Shown: positions 47,001 through 55,035 of the stretch, piece after piece
Numbering within the stretch: position 1 is the stretch's first letter
Layout of the letters: every line of letters starts with the position of its first letter
Source of the DNA: Rhizobiales bacterium 64-17
Lineage (GTDB): Bacteria > Pseudomonadota > Alphaproteobacteria > Rhizobiales > Xanthobacteraceae
NCBI GenBank assembly: GCA_001899285.1
Contig: MKWA01000015.1
Span: 484,639 to 548,638, forward strand
Length of the DNA: 64,000 nucleotides
Direction of reading: 5' to 3'
Made by a program: the position numbers and the translations under genes
The notes under the pieces: model-generated
The model's input: the letters and a program-made list of their open reading frames with translations, nothing else
Databases searched by the model: none
What the model was told of the DNA's origin: nothing

Positions 47001-48415
47001 TAGGGCCGGCCGATTTTGGGCCGTTTAGCGCTGTCGCCGATCTTGCGCGTGCAATCAAGGAAGCGGATCAGAATGACTTGGAATGCCGCGCGGCCGTCGT
47101 CCAGGCAGACGCGACGCTAACGTCGGCTCAATCGGCGCTTGGTCCCGTCAGTGGGAAGATCGAGCGGGCTGAAAAGAAAAGCGGTCTAAAACCCATTCCG
47201 GTTCCGGAATTCGCGCAAGCGCCAGCCGAACTGTGCGCCAATGAAGCTGCGCTGCGTGAGCAACAGGGAGAGGCGCTTGAAATTGAAATTCGCAACATGG
47301 AACGCGAGCATTCGGGTTTGCGCACGCGCCATGCTGACATCAAAGGCAAGCTGACCGGCGTCCAAGCGCTTGCCAAGCGGGCTGAAGGGCACCTCCCCGA
47401 AGCGAGCCGGGACGAATTGCCAGACCTAAGCCTGAATCATGATGAGCTCGAGCCTGCGCTCGATCAGGTTATCAGCCGGATCGGAGAAACGCGTGCCACA
47501 ATCAGCCGGCTAGACGACGAGGCCGAAGCATGTTTCGAGCAAATTCGCCAACTGATTGAAAGCGAAAGCTTCCGCCGTCTTGAACCTCAAGTCGCCGATC
47601 ACCTGCGCCGTTACTCGCACCGCTCGGCGGGAGCGGAGCGCGAGACGCTTCAAGCACGTATCACCGAGCGCATCGGAATTGTCCGCAGCGAGATCGAAAA
47701 TCAGATGCGGGACCAAAATGCGTGTCTGGAACAGCTTCGGCTCCATGTCATACACGCCGATGATCTCCTGCTGCGCGCTGCTCGCTGTTCGAAGATTCCG
47801 GACCACATTGCCTTCTACGGCGGCGAGCGCATTTTGAAGATCAAGCGGCGCCTGCGTGACGTGCCAGTCGAAATGGTACGCAACCAACTCTCGATCTGGT
47901 TGGACGAGCAGGTACAGACCGGACGTGTTCCCTCAGATGGTGCCGTCCTGGCTGCCGAATTGCTGAATCGTGTACACGCCGGTCGTGCGCTTGAGATCGA
48001 AATTCTCAAGCCCAAGCGAGATGCAATCCAGCCGTATATGCGCGTGGACCGTATGGGTCTGTCAGGCGGTGAGGGCGTAACCGTTGCGATGATGCTCTAT
48101 ACGGTGATCCAGAAGCTGGCGATGGACGAGCGTACAGACGGAAAGAACGCAGCGTCGGGCGGCTTCTTGATGCTCGACGATACGTACGGCATGTCCAACA
48201 TGATGGAGCACATTGTGTTGCAGAAAACGATGGCGGACCTACTGGACATTCAGCTGTTCGTGACGACGTGTAGCGAGGACAAGCACGTTCTCAACATGTT
48301 CCCCGCAATTACGCGTTTGGTGCAGGGCGAGCGCGTGCTGTTGGATGGCCAGCCGAAATACATCCGGGTGCGCTCCGGCGACTATCTCCTGAAGGGGGAC
48401 GAGCGTGCCGCCTGA
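44069..48415 (+). CDS. jetC: Wadjet JetC, SMC/MukB-like ATPase
   Basis: 1448 residues. Walker A at residues 40-48 (APNGVGKTT), the ABC signature LSGGEG near 1330 and Walker B FLMLDDTYGMSN near 1366 bring the N- and C-terminal halves together as an SMC head. Between them lie long coiled coils (about 280-620 and 780-1260) and a hinge-like segment. The length is near that of MukB and longer than the roughly 1100 residues I recall for type I JetC, so this may be a different Wadjet type. Start 44069 is preferred over 44063 because GAGGGA lies 8 bases upstream. It would extrude DNA loops and pass circular plasmids to JetD for cleavage. Confidence 0.82.
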   Translation: MLKISRAYLDACGYVDGVFEELLIKPTDATGSALHHVIHAPNGVGKTTILALLFSIFEPDRRKFLRTEINRQHRIEHYFMPGRLGVVALELIKPGVNNKPVRHVIGQVFWLTPASKGDDGEPGHRRFFAFQADADASLDTLPFRGLSGDTPLRSLDDFTRWARDMRSKPTFFSTDSLTAWRKHLTSELGVELKVIEVQRRFCGTEGGIGAAFLDFKSEQQFLEKIFAFMIPPDAADSVVQALETGLTKIRGLPQRKDQLKVLTQLADGFTPFISAAGALEAAEAERADDFKRLGRLFSRFKIDQTKLEVEWEIVGGELAIKGQGVEDARARERKLQGEVLFLEKAAADRRFSDAKAAVERAKDSSAAASRRLQAARATDIGRKLSSAQGQREAFEAELDRIDRDLAPDRALLARAGANLHALLDQLAAEAERDAHIYEQRAQEANQLAEAHAEEDRAASIRAQELKAEVERLAARVAEHDRERKELERQGALRAAESPAAALARIDSELKVQGDAVADTELQDEQREKEARDLEGLRTAALADSRRCAEEAARLAKLGEAGRTLEQAILASEVLAAILAGESKDPYRPDLPERARAARTLSEEVHRKLATEREAIAGELSFLDAEGVSSVPADVAVVAQALKEAGIVDAQPAEHYLAQFKPDADEALALLRDDPARFGGVFVARLDRKRLSTLASDGRLKLKGPVVVSEATLQTTATSATDTGIVFGPFSAARVNKQAAAEEKSRLADALSAKEAELASCVAQIEAIGTLVDQLRELHKNYRDDRPDDILRRCEQFKSDKERADQQVKDAIARQKAIAQERAQFRDRLHELTDGISRLKMATQAVDQFLRRYVDISEMSARIPVATAEQQQQQDAALKSRGAAVKARAAATDSGGRAVALRADANARRSDKAHYPETDGAAADRTGTFDDLRSQYKTAEHALASKRDAQQATVSLQLSAVKESIFKFEQEYAQASDGLGPADFGPFSAVADLARAIKEADQNDLECRAAVVQADATLTSAQSALGPVSGKIERAEKKSGLKPIPVPEFAQAPAELCANEAALREQQGEALEIEIRNMEREHSGLRTRHADIKGKLTGVQALAKRAEGHLPEASRDELPDLSLNHDELEPALDQVISRIGETRATISRLDDEAEACFEQIRQLIESESFRRLEPQVADHLRRYSHRSAGAERETLQARITERIGIVRSEIENQMRDQNACLEQLRLHVIHADDLLLRAARCSKIPDHIAFYGGERILKIKRRLRDVPVEMVRNQLSIWLDEQVQTGRVPSDGAVLAAELLNRVHAGRALEIEILKPKRDAIQPYMRVDRMGLSGGEGVTVAMMLYTVIQKLAMDERTDGKNAASGGFLMLDDTYGMSNMMEHIVLQKTMADLLDIQLFVTTCSEDKHVLNMFPAITRLVQGERVLLDGQPKYIRVRSGDYLLKGDERAA

Positions 48416-49454
48416 GGCCGCGCGTCGCTTTGTACGCGCTCTCAAGAAAACGGGGCGAAGGCGTATCCCGTTAGACATGCTCCGCCGGGAATTCGCCTCG
48501 GCATGCCCCGAGCTTGCCGAGCAGCCGGATCGGCGCACCCGCTTGGCTGAGGTGCTCCTCAATGCCGCGGATACGGGAGAGATACTTCTTCCCAAGCAAA
48601 GACGAAGCTGGGACCGCGCCGGCGGCGCGGCCCTGCCGGGATTTGTTATGCTCGCCGGGCAACGACAACCACGCCCACCCGTCGTTATCGCCGGCTATGC
48701 TTGGCATCCATTGCTTAGTTTTGCAGCAGGGGAGCGCAACCGGTTGCGGTTGGAATCGGCGAAGCGCATCAACGAGTGGCTCAAAAGTGATCCCGATTTG
48801 AGCCTCATCGTGCCGATCAAAGAACGCTCACTAGAAATTTTCGGCGACGAGAAGCGGCTCGATCACCTACGCGGCGGCACAACCAATCTCTTCGGGCAAG
48901 TCAGTCTCACTTCACTTGGTTGTCGTCTATGCCCCATTCCTTTGCCGTTCGAAGCGGGACCCGCAACTGCGCGCGGCCAGCCGATCCTCATTGTTGAGAA
49001 CAACGACACATGGGCCTCGTTCTCCGCCTGGAACCGCGGTGCGGGACGCTACGCCGCCGTCGCCTATGCCGGCGGCGGTCACGGCAAGAGTCTGGCCTAC
49101 GATGAGATGTTTATCGATGAGTTGATTAATCGTTTCCGGGCCGAAGGGCTTTTCTACTTTGGCGATCTCGACCCCGCGGGGCTGCGCATTGCGAGCCGAG
49201 CAGCGGAGCGCCGTGCTCAGCGCGGTGGGTTGCCGCTTGAGCCTGCTGCGTCTCTCTATGCGTGGCTTCTAAACCGAGGTGCGCGAACGGCCCTTCGCCC
49301 GAATGAAAGGGCTACGCTAGCCGATCTCGCCTGGCTTCCGGAAGATCTGCGGGGCGCGGTCGAATCTCTATTCGCCGACGGACATCGAATCCCGCAAGAA
49401 TCTCTAGGTACGCGTGTGCTCACCGCTGGCGAGAGTCCATTTCATCCACGTTGA
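48405..49454 (+). CDS. jetD: Wadjet JetD, TOPRIM nuclease subunit
   Basis: 349 residues with a GTG start overlapping jetC by 11 bases. The C-terminal half is the DUF2220 TOPRIM domain related to topoisomerase VI: Glu198 in ILIVENNDTW, and Asp254 and Asp256 in YFGDLDPAGLRI. The N-terminal part (residues 1-160) is a winged-helix or arm region. In characterised Wadjet complexes JetD cuts the plasmid after loop extrusion. All expected catalytic acids are present, so the system appears intact. Confidence 0.85.
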   Translation: MPPEAARRFVRALKKTGRRRIPLDMLRREFASACPELAEQPDRRTRLAEVLLNAADTGEILLPKQRRSWDRAGGAALPGFVMLAGQRQPRPPVVIAGYAWHPLLSFAAGERNRLRLESAKRINEWLKSDPDLSLIVPIKERSLEIFGDEKRLDHLRGGTTNLFGQVSLTSLGCRLCPIPLPFEAGPATARGQPILIVENNDTWASFSAWNRGAGRYAAVAYAGGGHGKSLAYDEMFIDELINRFRAEGLFYFGDLDPAGLRIASRAAERRAQRGGLPLEPAASLYAWLLNRGARTALRPNERATLADLAWLPEDLRGAVESLFADGHRIPQESLGTRVLTAGESPFHPR

Positions 49455-49584
49455 ACGCGTCTGCTTGCTTGACCTGCACATGACTTGAGACGGATACCGC
49501 CACAATCAGCCGCCTGATCAGACCGATAACAATCAGATCAACGGCAGGAAAGCGTACCGGTTTAGGCTACGCAGCCGTCTCCGC

Positions 49585-51873
49585 TCATTTTATCGCTCCA
49601 TCATGCATAAGAGCGTAGAGGCGTGTGGGAGCCTGGATCAGCAACACAGAGGGAGGTGGTCGTTCCGCCGCGAGCTGCCGAGCCGTGGCGCGGTCGAGCG
49701 CGGAAGGGCCTTGATCCGCCAGATGCGAGTGCCATGTACCGACGTCGAAAAGCGTCCCGCCGCTGGCTCGATGCCGCACTTTGATGGCAGCTTTCAAGCC
49801 GGCGGTCCCCAGCACGAAGCGGGTCGCTGAGCGCTCGCTGTCCGGCGGGGCCTCGATCAAGTCGACCACGATGATCGTTCTCAGGCGTGCGCTGCATGTG
49901 CCGATCAGGACTCCCCCGGTCTCCACGGTAGGATAGCGCGCCACCTCTTCTGCGATCTTGGTCATGACACGTGAGGAGGCCCGAACGGTCCATCCCTGCG
50001 GACCCTCAATGGTCACGACCTCGAAGGGAGCGACGCGTTCGTGCGTCCAGGTAGTGTTGGACGATCCTTCAGCTCTTGTTCCGACAACGATGCATCCCGG
50101 ATCCTCATCGGCCTGCATCAGGCCGACAAGCTCTTCAGTGAGTGCCGCCGTCATCGCGGACAGACGCATGTCGGTCATCGGCATGGTGAGCGATCCGCAT
50201 CCTTGACCGATTTGAATTTCCGTCAGGCCGAATTCAGGGTCAAACAACAGCTTGCGGACCCGGTCGTCCGTCACCGTGGCGTTGAGCTCGTCGGTCAGGT
50301 CGCAAAGCGTTGGATTGCGGGCAGCACCCTCAAACAGCAGGAAACCGCCATCGCCGCGCCCGAAGAGTGCCGCTTCAGCAAACCGGGCTTTGGCCTGCTT
50401 CGATCCGATCGTTGAGAGAGCTTCACGGACGGCGAGCGATGCCGTGGTATTGACAGCATAGCGCGCGTCCTTCGGCAGAAACATTTTGCGCTGCTCGTTC
50501 TTGGGAAGGTCGGCGACCAGATCGCCGTCGTGCACCGCGGGCGATTGTCCGAGCAGCCCGAGCTCACTGGCGAGCTCTTTTGCCTTTGAACCGGCGAACG
50601 ATGCACGGGCCAGCGCGTGTCGCGCCATGTTGTGCGGTCGAAGCATTCCATTGTCGCTGACCGCGCTAATAGTTACGCCCGACCGCGCGAGATGCATCGC
50701 CATCTTTGAACCGACGCTGCCGCAGCCCAGCATCGACACGGGAGCAAGTTCGGGAGCGCCGGAGACGTCGCGCAACAGCGTGGGATTCGTCGCATCGATC
50801 TGCATGGCCGGCACAACGGGCTCCGCATCACCTGCCGCGAAGAGTGCGGCGCGTCCCTTCATGGCCTTGATGTCCACCAGATAAGGCAGCAACTCGATAT
50901 TGGATACCGATCCCACCAGATGCTCGGGCCTCCGCGCGCAGAGGATGATTCCGATTGGAACAGGCGCCTCGAGCACATAGCCCTGCCAACAGCGGTCGAG
51001 ATTTTCGAGAAAGACGTCCAACCCTCGACCGCATCCAAGTTCGTTGGCGCGCTCTTTCAGACGGGCCAGGGTGTCGACGGTCTCAGGCATGTAGGCCGCA
51101 GCGACGAACTCGTCTCCACTCGGCTTCTTATCGGGCCAGACGAGGCAACTCACCGTGTCGCCGAACCAGTATCCATCCCGCGTATTTCGCCCGAATAGCT
51201 TCTTGTCATCCCGCTTGAGTGCAGCTTGAGTCTGGCTGACGTCCAGCCACGTGGTGCCTTGCTTGTCGACGAGCGAACCGTCCCCGCCGCTACGGAAGAA
51301 GGTGGACTTGAAAACCCGATATCCACCGTTGCGATCAACGACCGCGCGGCAAGCTTCCGCATTGAGCGCGATCACGTCGTTAAGGTCACGACGTAAGGTC
51401 GGCTCCCATCCTCGTCCGTGATGGATCAGCGTGCCTTCGGCTGCGCGCTGGAGCCAGAGAATAAGCTGATGCACGAGGTTGAAGATGCCGAGCTCAACCA
51501 GGCCAAACTGGAAGAAATACTCTCGCTGGTTGCCATCGATCAGGCAGGGGCGCGGCGGCTCGGTCACCGGACCTGGCTGAACGTGGGGAAGATCCCTCGG
51601 GAAGTCCATCCGCAAGGAGAACGAGGGCGATGACCATGGGTAGCTGGGCCAGAGCCTCACGTTGACCGTCTCGACAACGCGAACGCCGTTCGGGCTCGCG
51701 CCGTCGACCTTGAACTGGAGCGGCATCTCGACGTTCAAATCGAGCTCAATACGCGAGCCGCCAGCATCGACAGATACTAGGCGGCCGCCCCGGCACTCCG
51801 GATGACGAAGCGCTGCCGCAAGAAAACGTTCGGCGTGGCCGCGAAAGTCATTTCCCGCCATGCCCGGTTCCAT
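49585..51873 (-). CDS. E2-E1-JAB triple fusion of a bacterial ubiquitin-like conjugation system
   Basis: 762 residues with three domains. Residues 1-160 form a UBC-like E2: LWPSYPWSSPSFSL is followed by a likely catalytic Cys110 in PPRPCLIDGN. Residues 370-600 form a ThiF/E1 adenylation domain with GCGSVGSKMAMHLARSGV (gly loop 383-388), then VSDNGMLRPHNMARHAL. Residues 635-762 form a JAB/JAMM isopeptidase: Glu651 in VETGGVLIG, and His715, His717, Ser724 and Asp727 in WHSH...SALD. The same three activities make up CBASS Cap2 (E2-E1) and Cap3 (JAB). It overlaps the upstream MBL gene by 26 bases (13 if the ATG at 51861 is used). No nucleotide cyclase and no ubiquitin-like gene is adjacent. Confidence 0.85.
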   Translation of the reverse strand: MEPGMAGNDFRGHAERFLAAALRHPECRGGRLVSVDAGGSRIELDLNVEMPLQFKVDGASPNGVRVVETVNVRLWPSYPWSSPSFSLRMDFPRDLPHVQPGPVTEPPRPCLIDGNQREYFFQFGLVELGIFNLVHQLILWLQRAAEGTLIHHGRGWEPTLRRDLNDVIALNAEACRAVVDRNGGYRVFKSTFFRSGGDGSLVDKQGTTWLDVSQTQAALKRDDKKLFGRNTRDGYWFGDTVSCLVWPDKKPSGDEFVAAAYMPETVDTLARLKERANELGCGRGLDVFLENLDRCWQGYVLEAPVPIGIILCARRPEHLVGSVSNIELLPYLVDIKAMKGRAALFAAGDAEPVVPAMQIDATNPTLLRDVSGAPELAPVSMLGCGSVGSKMAMHLARSGVTISAVSDNGMLRPHNMARHALARASFAGSKAKELASELGLLGQSPAVHDGDLVADLPKNEQRKMFLPKDARYAVNTTASLAVREALSTIGSKQAKARFAEAALFGRGDGGFLLFEGAARNPTLCDLTDELNATVTDDRVRKLLFDPEFGLTEIQIGQGCGSLTMPMTDMRLSAMTAALTEELVGLMQADEDPGCIVVGTRAEGSSNTTWTHERVAPFEVVTIEGPQGWTVRASSRVMTKIAEEVARYPTVETGGVLIGTCSARLRTIIVVDLIEAPPDSERSATRFVLGTAGLKAAIKVRHRASGGTLFDVGTWHSHLADQGPSALDRATARQLAAERPPPSVLLIQAPTRLYALMHDGAIK

Positions 51874-53035
51874 GCGGGCGGGCCTGCGAGGCGGTCGCGC
51901 TGATGCCGAGAGCCGGTGCGGCGAGAGCCGATGCCTTGCCGATTTTCCGCACGATGCCGTTCGACTTCACCTCGAACTCCAAGGCGACCTTCTTGTCGTT
52001 CCAGTATTCGTCGGTGCAGAAGAACCGGTCGGCATCGTCGTCGAGAATGTCGACGTACTCGCGCTTCGCCCGCTCGTGCGGCGGATTGTCGTCGTCCGCC
52101 TTGATGGGCTTGCAGCTCGCCACGATGATCGCGCCTTTGCGCGTCTGCGAGAGCGCGCTTCGCGCGTCAGGATCGACCTTGACCGCTTCGCCCATCTCGC
52201 TCCAGCGATCAAAGCTCAGACTGCGCCAGGAACAATGATGCGGTGTCTCCATGATGTCGTAGGTGAACCAGTCCGCGCGCTCTGCCTTGTGCAAATTCCA
52301 CAGCCGATTCCAGATCGCGACTTCGGCGTCGCCGCCGGTCAGGAAGCGGCAACGATCGCTGATGCCGCCACCGCGCAGCGAGAAGCGGATGATGACCGAC
52401 GATTGATTGTGCCGCAGCGTCTCCTCGTCGTCGTCGTCAATGGGAGGAAGGGGGGCCAGCAACCGCCCCTGGAACGAGCCGTCCTCCACCCGGTTGCAGG
52501 CGTCGATCGTCTCATCGCGCTTGATGACGATGTCGAGAATATCGTCGGTCTTCCCGTCGATGTCCTCGCCCATGATCAGAATGCGATCGCCTTCCCCCGT
52601 CGAAAACCCGTTCTCGCGGAAGAGCGCGACGCGTCGCCGTGCTTCCTTTTGCCAGGCTTTGGCATCCTCGCAGAGCGACTCGCCGTTGGCGCCGGCGCGG
52701 CGGAACACGACAGGTGACGACCACATCTCGCGGATCAGGATCTTGTCGTCGTCTTCGTCCCAGGAGTCTGGTGGCCCAAGATGAAAATGATTGCGCAGGC
52801 CCGCGACGTGGTCGCTATGGGGATGGCTGACCAGGAAGGCGTCGACGTAGAGGCGGCCCTGGTTGTCCCGCTCAAGCCTACTTCGCAGATCTTCGGCGAC
52901 GTCCGGCGTGTCGTCATCGTCGTCGTCCGCCTTGCCGCGGATATTGATGTCGATGAGGATGCGCTGACCGTTGTCGAGGCACATCAGAACCATGTCTCCG
53001 TTGGAAACAGGGAAAAAGGTGAGAGAGGCGGTCAT
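51848..53035 (-). CDS. Metallo-beta-lactamase-fold protein of the E2-E1-JAB operon
   Basis: 395 residues. The metal motif H-x-H-x-D-H is complete at 71-76 (VSHPHSDHVAG), following a strongly acidic loop DDDDDD at about 37-42. A later METPHHCSW segment probably gives another ligand. The domain is ComEC-like in the sequence around the motif, so nucleic acid or nucleotides are possible substrates. After the folded part comes a flexible Ala/Ser/Gly-rich tail ending GTGHGGK at the C-terminus. It is first in the operon and overlaps the conjugation-enzyme gene. The tail may be a conjugation site: see findings. Confidence 0.8.
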   Translation of the reverse strand: MTASLTFFPVSNGDMVLMCLDNGQRILIDINIRGKADDDDDDTPDVAEDLRSRLERDNQGRLYVDAFLVSHPHSDHVAGLRNHFHLGPPDSWDEDDDKILIREMWSSPVVFRRAGANGESLCEDAKAWQKEARRRVALFRENGFSTGEGDRILIMGEDIDGKTDDILDIVIKRDETIDACNRVEDGSFQGRLLAPLPPIDDDDEETLRHNQSSVIIRFSLRGGGISDRCRFLTGGDAEVAIWNRLWNLHKAERADWFTYDIMETPHHCSWRSLSFDRWSEMGEAVKVDPDARSALSQTRKGAIIVASCKPIKADDDNPPHERAKREYVDILDDDADRFFCTDEYWNDKKVALEFEVKSNGIVRKIGKASALAAPALGISATASQARPHGTGHGGK

Positions 53036-53250
53036 GGTCGTTCCCGTACTGGATTTGTTCTATAAACGTGGTGCGTCCCAAAAATGATGGGTCGCCGGCG
53101 CTTTGGAACCTGAGATAGGAACTCATCGGAGTTCCGCAATATTTGGTTCAATGTGATTCTTTTTCCACAAGATATTGACTCTGGGAGTGTTTGGAGTCCG
53201 CACAATTCCGCGATTCGGTAGGCTTGGTCGCTGCTCGCCTATTCGAGGTG

Positions 53251-53375
53251 AGTGCTCTTAAGAGCACTGAATGACCTTTTTGGTGCTCTTAAGGGCATAA
53301 GATACTTGCCGTTAAGGAGTTGCCTCCTATATGCTCTTAAGAGCACGAAAACCGGGATTTGGAGCCCTTAAGAGC
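53251..53375. promoter_or_regulatory. Four-site HipB-type operator array
   Basis: Four palindromes share the core GCTCTTAAGAGC. Site 1 at 53251-53268 is a perfect 18-base palindrome, AGTGCTCTTAAGAGCACT. Site 2 at 53284-53297 is imperfect (GCTCTTAAGGGC). Site 3 at 53332-53345 is perfect. Site 4 at 53364-53375 is imperfect and ends just before the hipB ATG, next to the GGAG ribosome site. Centres are 31, 48 and 31 bases apart, so the array is symmetric. Multiple HipB dimers bending DNA at their promoter is the known mode in this family. Confidence 0.8.
53306..53333 (+). promoter_or_regulatory. hipBA promoter candidate
   Basis: TTGCCG (53306-53311) and TATATG (53328-53333) are separated by 16 bases and lie between operator sites 2 and 3; the -10 overlaps the first base pairs of site 3. 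Occupancy of sites 2 and 3 would block RNA polymerase directly. Confidence 0.5.
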
Positions 53376-53377
53376 CC

Positions 53378-53719
53378 ATGACTGCCAAGAACAATCTCGT
53401 CCAGGCGCCCCCCTTCGAGGTCGATCGAACCTTGAAGAAGCTAGGGGCCGATCTGCGGACCGCCCGCCTGCGCCGCAACCTGACCGTCGACGCCACCGCC
53501 GCCAAGATCGGGACCGGCCGTCGTGCCATCCTGGACGCCGAGAAAGGCAAGGTCTCGACGCAGATCGGTGTGTATGCGGGCTTGCTGTGGGCCTACGGCC
53601 TGATCGATCGCCTTGGTGATGCAGCCGATCCGCGCTTCGATGAGGAGGGTCAGCGTCTCGCCTTGATTCAGGATCGTGTCCACGCCCGTAGCCCGAAGGG
53701 ATTGGACAATGACTTCTAA
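53378..53719 (+). CDS. hipB: HipB-type antitoxin, Xre-family repressor
   Basis: 113 residues with an Xre helix-turn-helix: LGADLRTARLRRNLTVDATAAKIGTGRRAILDAEKGK (described here as residues 23-59). The C-terminal part is acidic and polar. It would bind HipA and repress the operon through the four CTTAAG palindromes upstream. The last 11 bases overlap hipA, as is usual for toxin-antitoxin pairs. A ribosome site GGAG lies 13 bases before the ATG and is embedded in operator site 4. Confidence 0.85.
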   Translation: MTAKNNLVQAPPFEVDRTLKKLGADLRTARLRRNLTVDATAAKIGTGRRAILDAEKGKVSTQIGVYAGLLWAYGLIDRLGDAADPRFDEEGQRLALIQDRVHARSPKGLDNDF

Positions 53720-55001
53720 GGTCACGCCGACGGAATGCTTCGTCTACATCACCTTGCCCGGTCAGACCGCGCCGGTCACCGCGGCGCGGTTTGAACTCAC
53801 CAAGGACAGGCGCGACATTGCGATCGGCAGACTGGTCTACGGCCGTAGCTATCTCGCCCGCGCCGACGCGGTGCCGATCGATCCGATCGAACTCAGGCTT
53901 GCCGGCCAGACCTACGAAACTGTCGGCATGAAAGGCCTGTTCGGCGCGCTGCGCGACGCGGGACCGGACTATTGGGGGCGCCGCGTGATCGAGCGACATG
54001 TCGGTGCAGCCCAGCTCAACGAGATGGACTACCTGCTGCACTCACCCGACGACCGCGCAGGCGCGCTCGGCTTCGGACTGAATCAGCAGCCTCCAGCGCC
54101 CAAGCGCGATTTCAACAAGACGCTGAGCCTCGCTCGGCTGCAGAAGATCGCCGATGCCATCATCGATGAAGAAGATCGCCCAGACGATGCCGAAGCCGCT
54201 CAGGTCGAGGAGTTGCTGCTGGTCGGCACGTCGATGGGCGGCGCGCGGCCGAAGGCCGTCGTCGAGGACACCGACGGCCTATGGATCGCCAAGTTCAACA
54301 GGAAGGACGACAAATGGAACAGCGCGCGCGCTGAGCATGCGATGCTCGTGCTCGCACGGGCGTGCGGTGTCACAACGGCGGAGAGCAAGGTGATCGTCGT
54401 CGGCGGCCGTGACGTCCTCATGGTCAAGCGATTTGATCGCGAGCGGGCAGAAGGCGGCTATCTCCGCGCCCGCATGCTCAGCGGCCTGACACTCCTGCGC
54501 GCCGAAGAGGGGCACGACACACGCGACCGGTGGTCCTACGTTCTGCTGGTTGAAGAGCTGCGGCGAATTTCGGCCAACCCGCGTGCCGATGCTGCCGAAT
54601 TGTTCCGCAGGATGTGCTTCAACGCATTGATCTCCAACACCGATGATCACCCGCGCAATCATGCGGTTATGGCGATGACGCCGGATTGGAAGCTCTCGCC
54701 TGCCTACGATCTCACGCCCACGCCGTTGATCAGCGAGGAGCGACGCGACCTCGCCATGGTCTGCGGCGACGCTGGCCGCTATGCCAACGCCGAAAATATC
54801 GTCTCGCAAAGCATGCGCTTCCTGCTTGAAAAAGACGAAGCCGAAAAAATCGTGTTGGAGATGGAAGAGCAGGTTCGAAACAAGTGGTACGAGGTCGCGC
54901 GGCGAGAGGGACTCTCGGAAGCGGACTGCAACACGATCAGCCGATCGTTTGTTTATCCTGGCTTTCGCCTCCCGATGTCGCCAGCCGCACCACCGGCCTG
55001 A
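53709..55001 (+). CDS. hipA: HipA-type serine/threonine kinase toxin
   Basis: 430 residues. The Gly-rich loop is GTSMGGARPKA, followed by the catalytic segment NALISNTDDHPRNHAV with the HipA-specific D-D-H-x-x-N and the metal site SPAYDLTPT. The N-terminal subdomain lies before the loop. HipA kinases stop growth by phosphorylating a tRNA synthetase, causing persistence. The start ATG at 53709 overlaps hipB by 11 bases; an upstream GTG-type start is less likely. All catalytic residues appear intact. Confidence 0.88.
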   Translation: MTSKVTPTECFVYITLPGQTAPVTAARFELTKDRRDIAIGRLVYGRSYLARADAVPIDPIELRLAGQTYETVGMKGLFGALRDAGPDYWGRRVIERHVGAAQLNEMDYLLHSPDDRAGALGFGLNQQPPAPKRDFNKTLSLARLQKIADAIIDEEDRPDDAEAAQVEELLLVGTSMGGARPKAVVEDTDGLWIAKFNRKDDKWNSARAEHAMLVLARACGVTTAESKVIVVGGRDVLMVKRFDRERAEGGYLRARMLSGLTLLRAEEGHDTRDRWSYVLLVEELRRISANPRADAAELFRRMCFNALISNTDDHPRNHAVMAMTPDWKLSPAYDLTPTPLISEERRDLAMVCGDAGRYANAENIVSQSMRFLLEKDEAEKIVLEMEEQVRNKWYEVARREGLSEADCNTISRSFVYPGFRLPMSPAAPPA

Positions 55002-55035
55002 CCCTTCAATTCCGACTGCCTGACGGAGAACCAAG

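Larger units (their letters stand above)
53036..53377. other. Divergent promoter region between the MBL operon and hipBA
   Basis: 342 bases with no gene. It carries four CTTAAG-centred sites described separately, a hipBA promoter candidate and an AT-rich middle (53140-53200). On the minus side a TATAGA element lies about 30 bases before the MBL start, without a clear -35 at normal spacing. Confidence 0.6.

Noticed and set aside
49455-53035. CBASS type II assignment for the E2-E1-JAB operon
   Set aside because: No CD-NTase cyclase and no typical CBASS effector gene is adjacent; the partner is an MBL protein, and the JAB domain is fused rather than separate.
53251-53375. Possible short CRISPR-like repeat series
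   Set aside because: The units are palindromes with a shared CTTAAG core, unequal spacing and no spacers of constant length; they are repressor sites next to a HipB gene.
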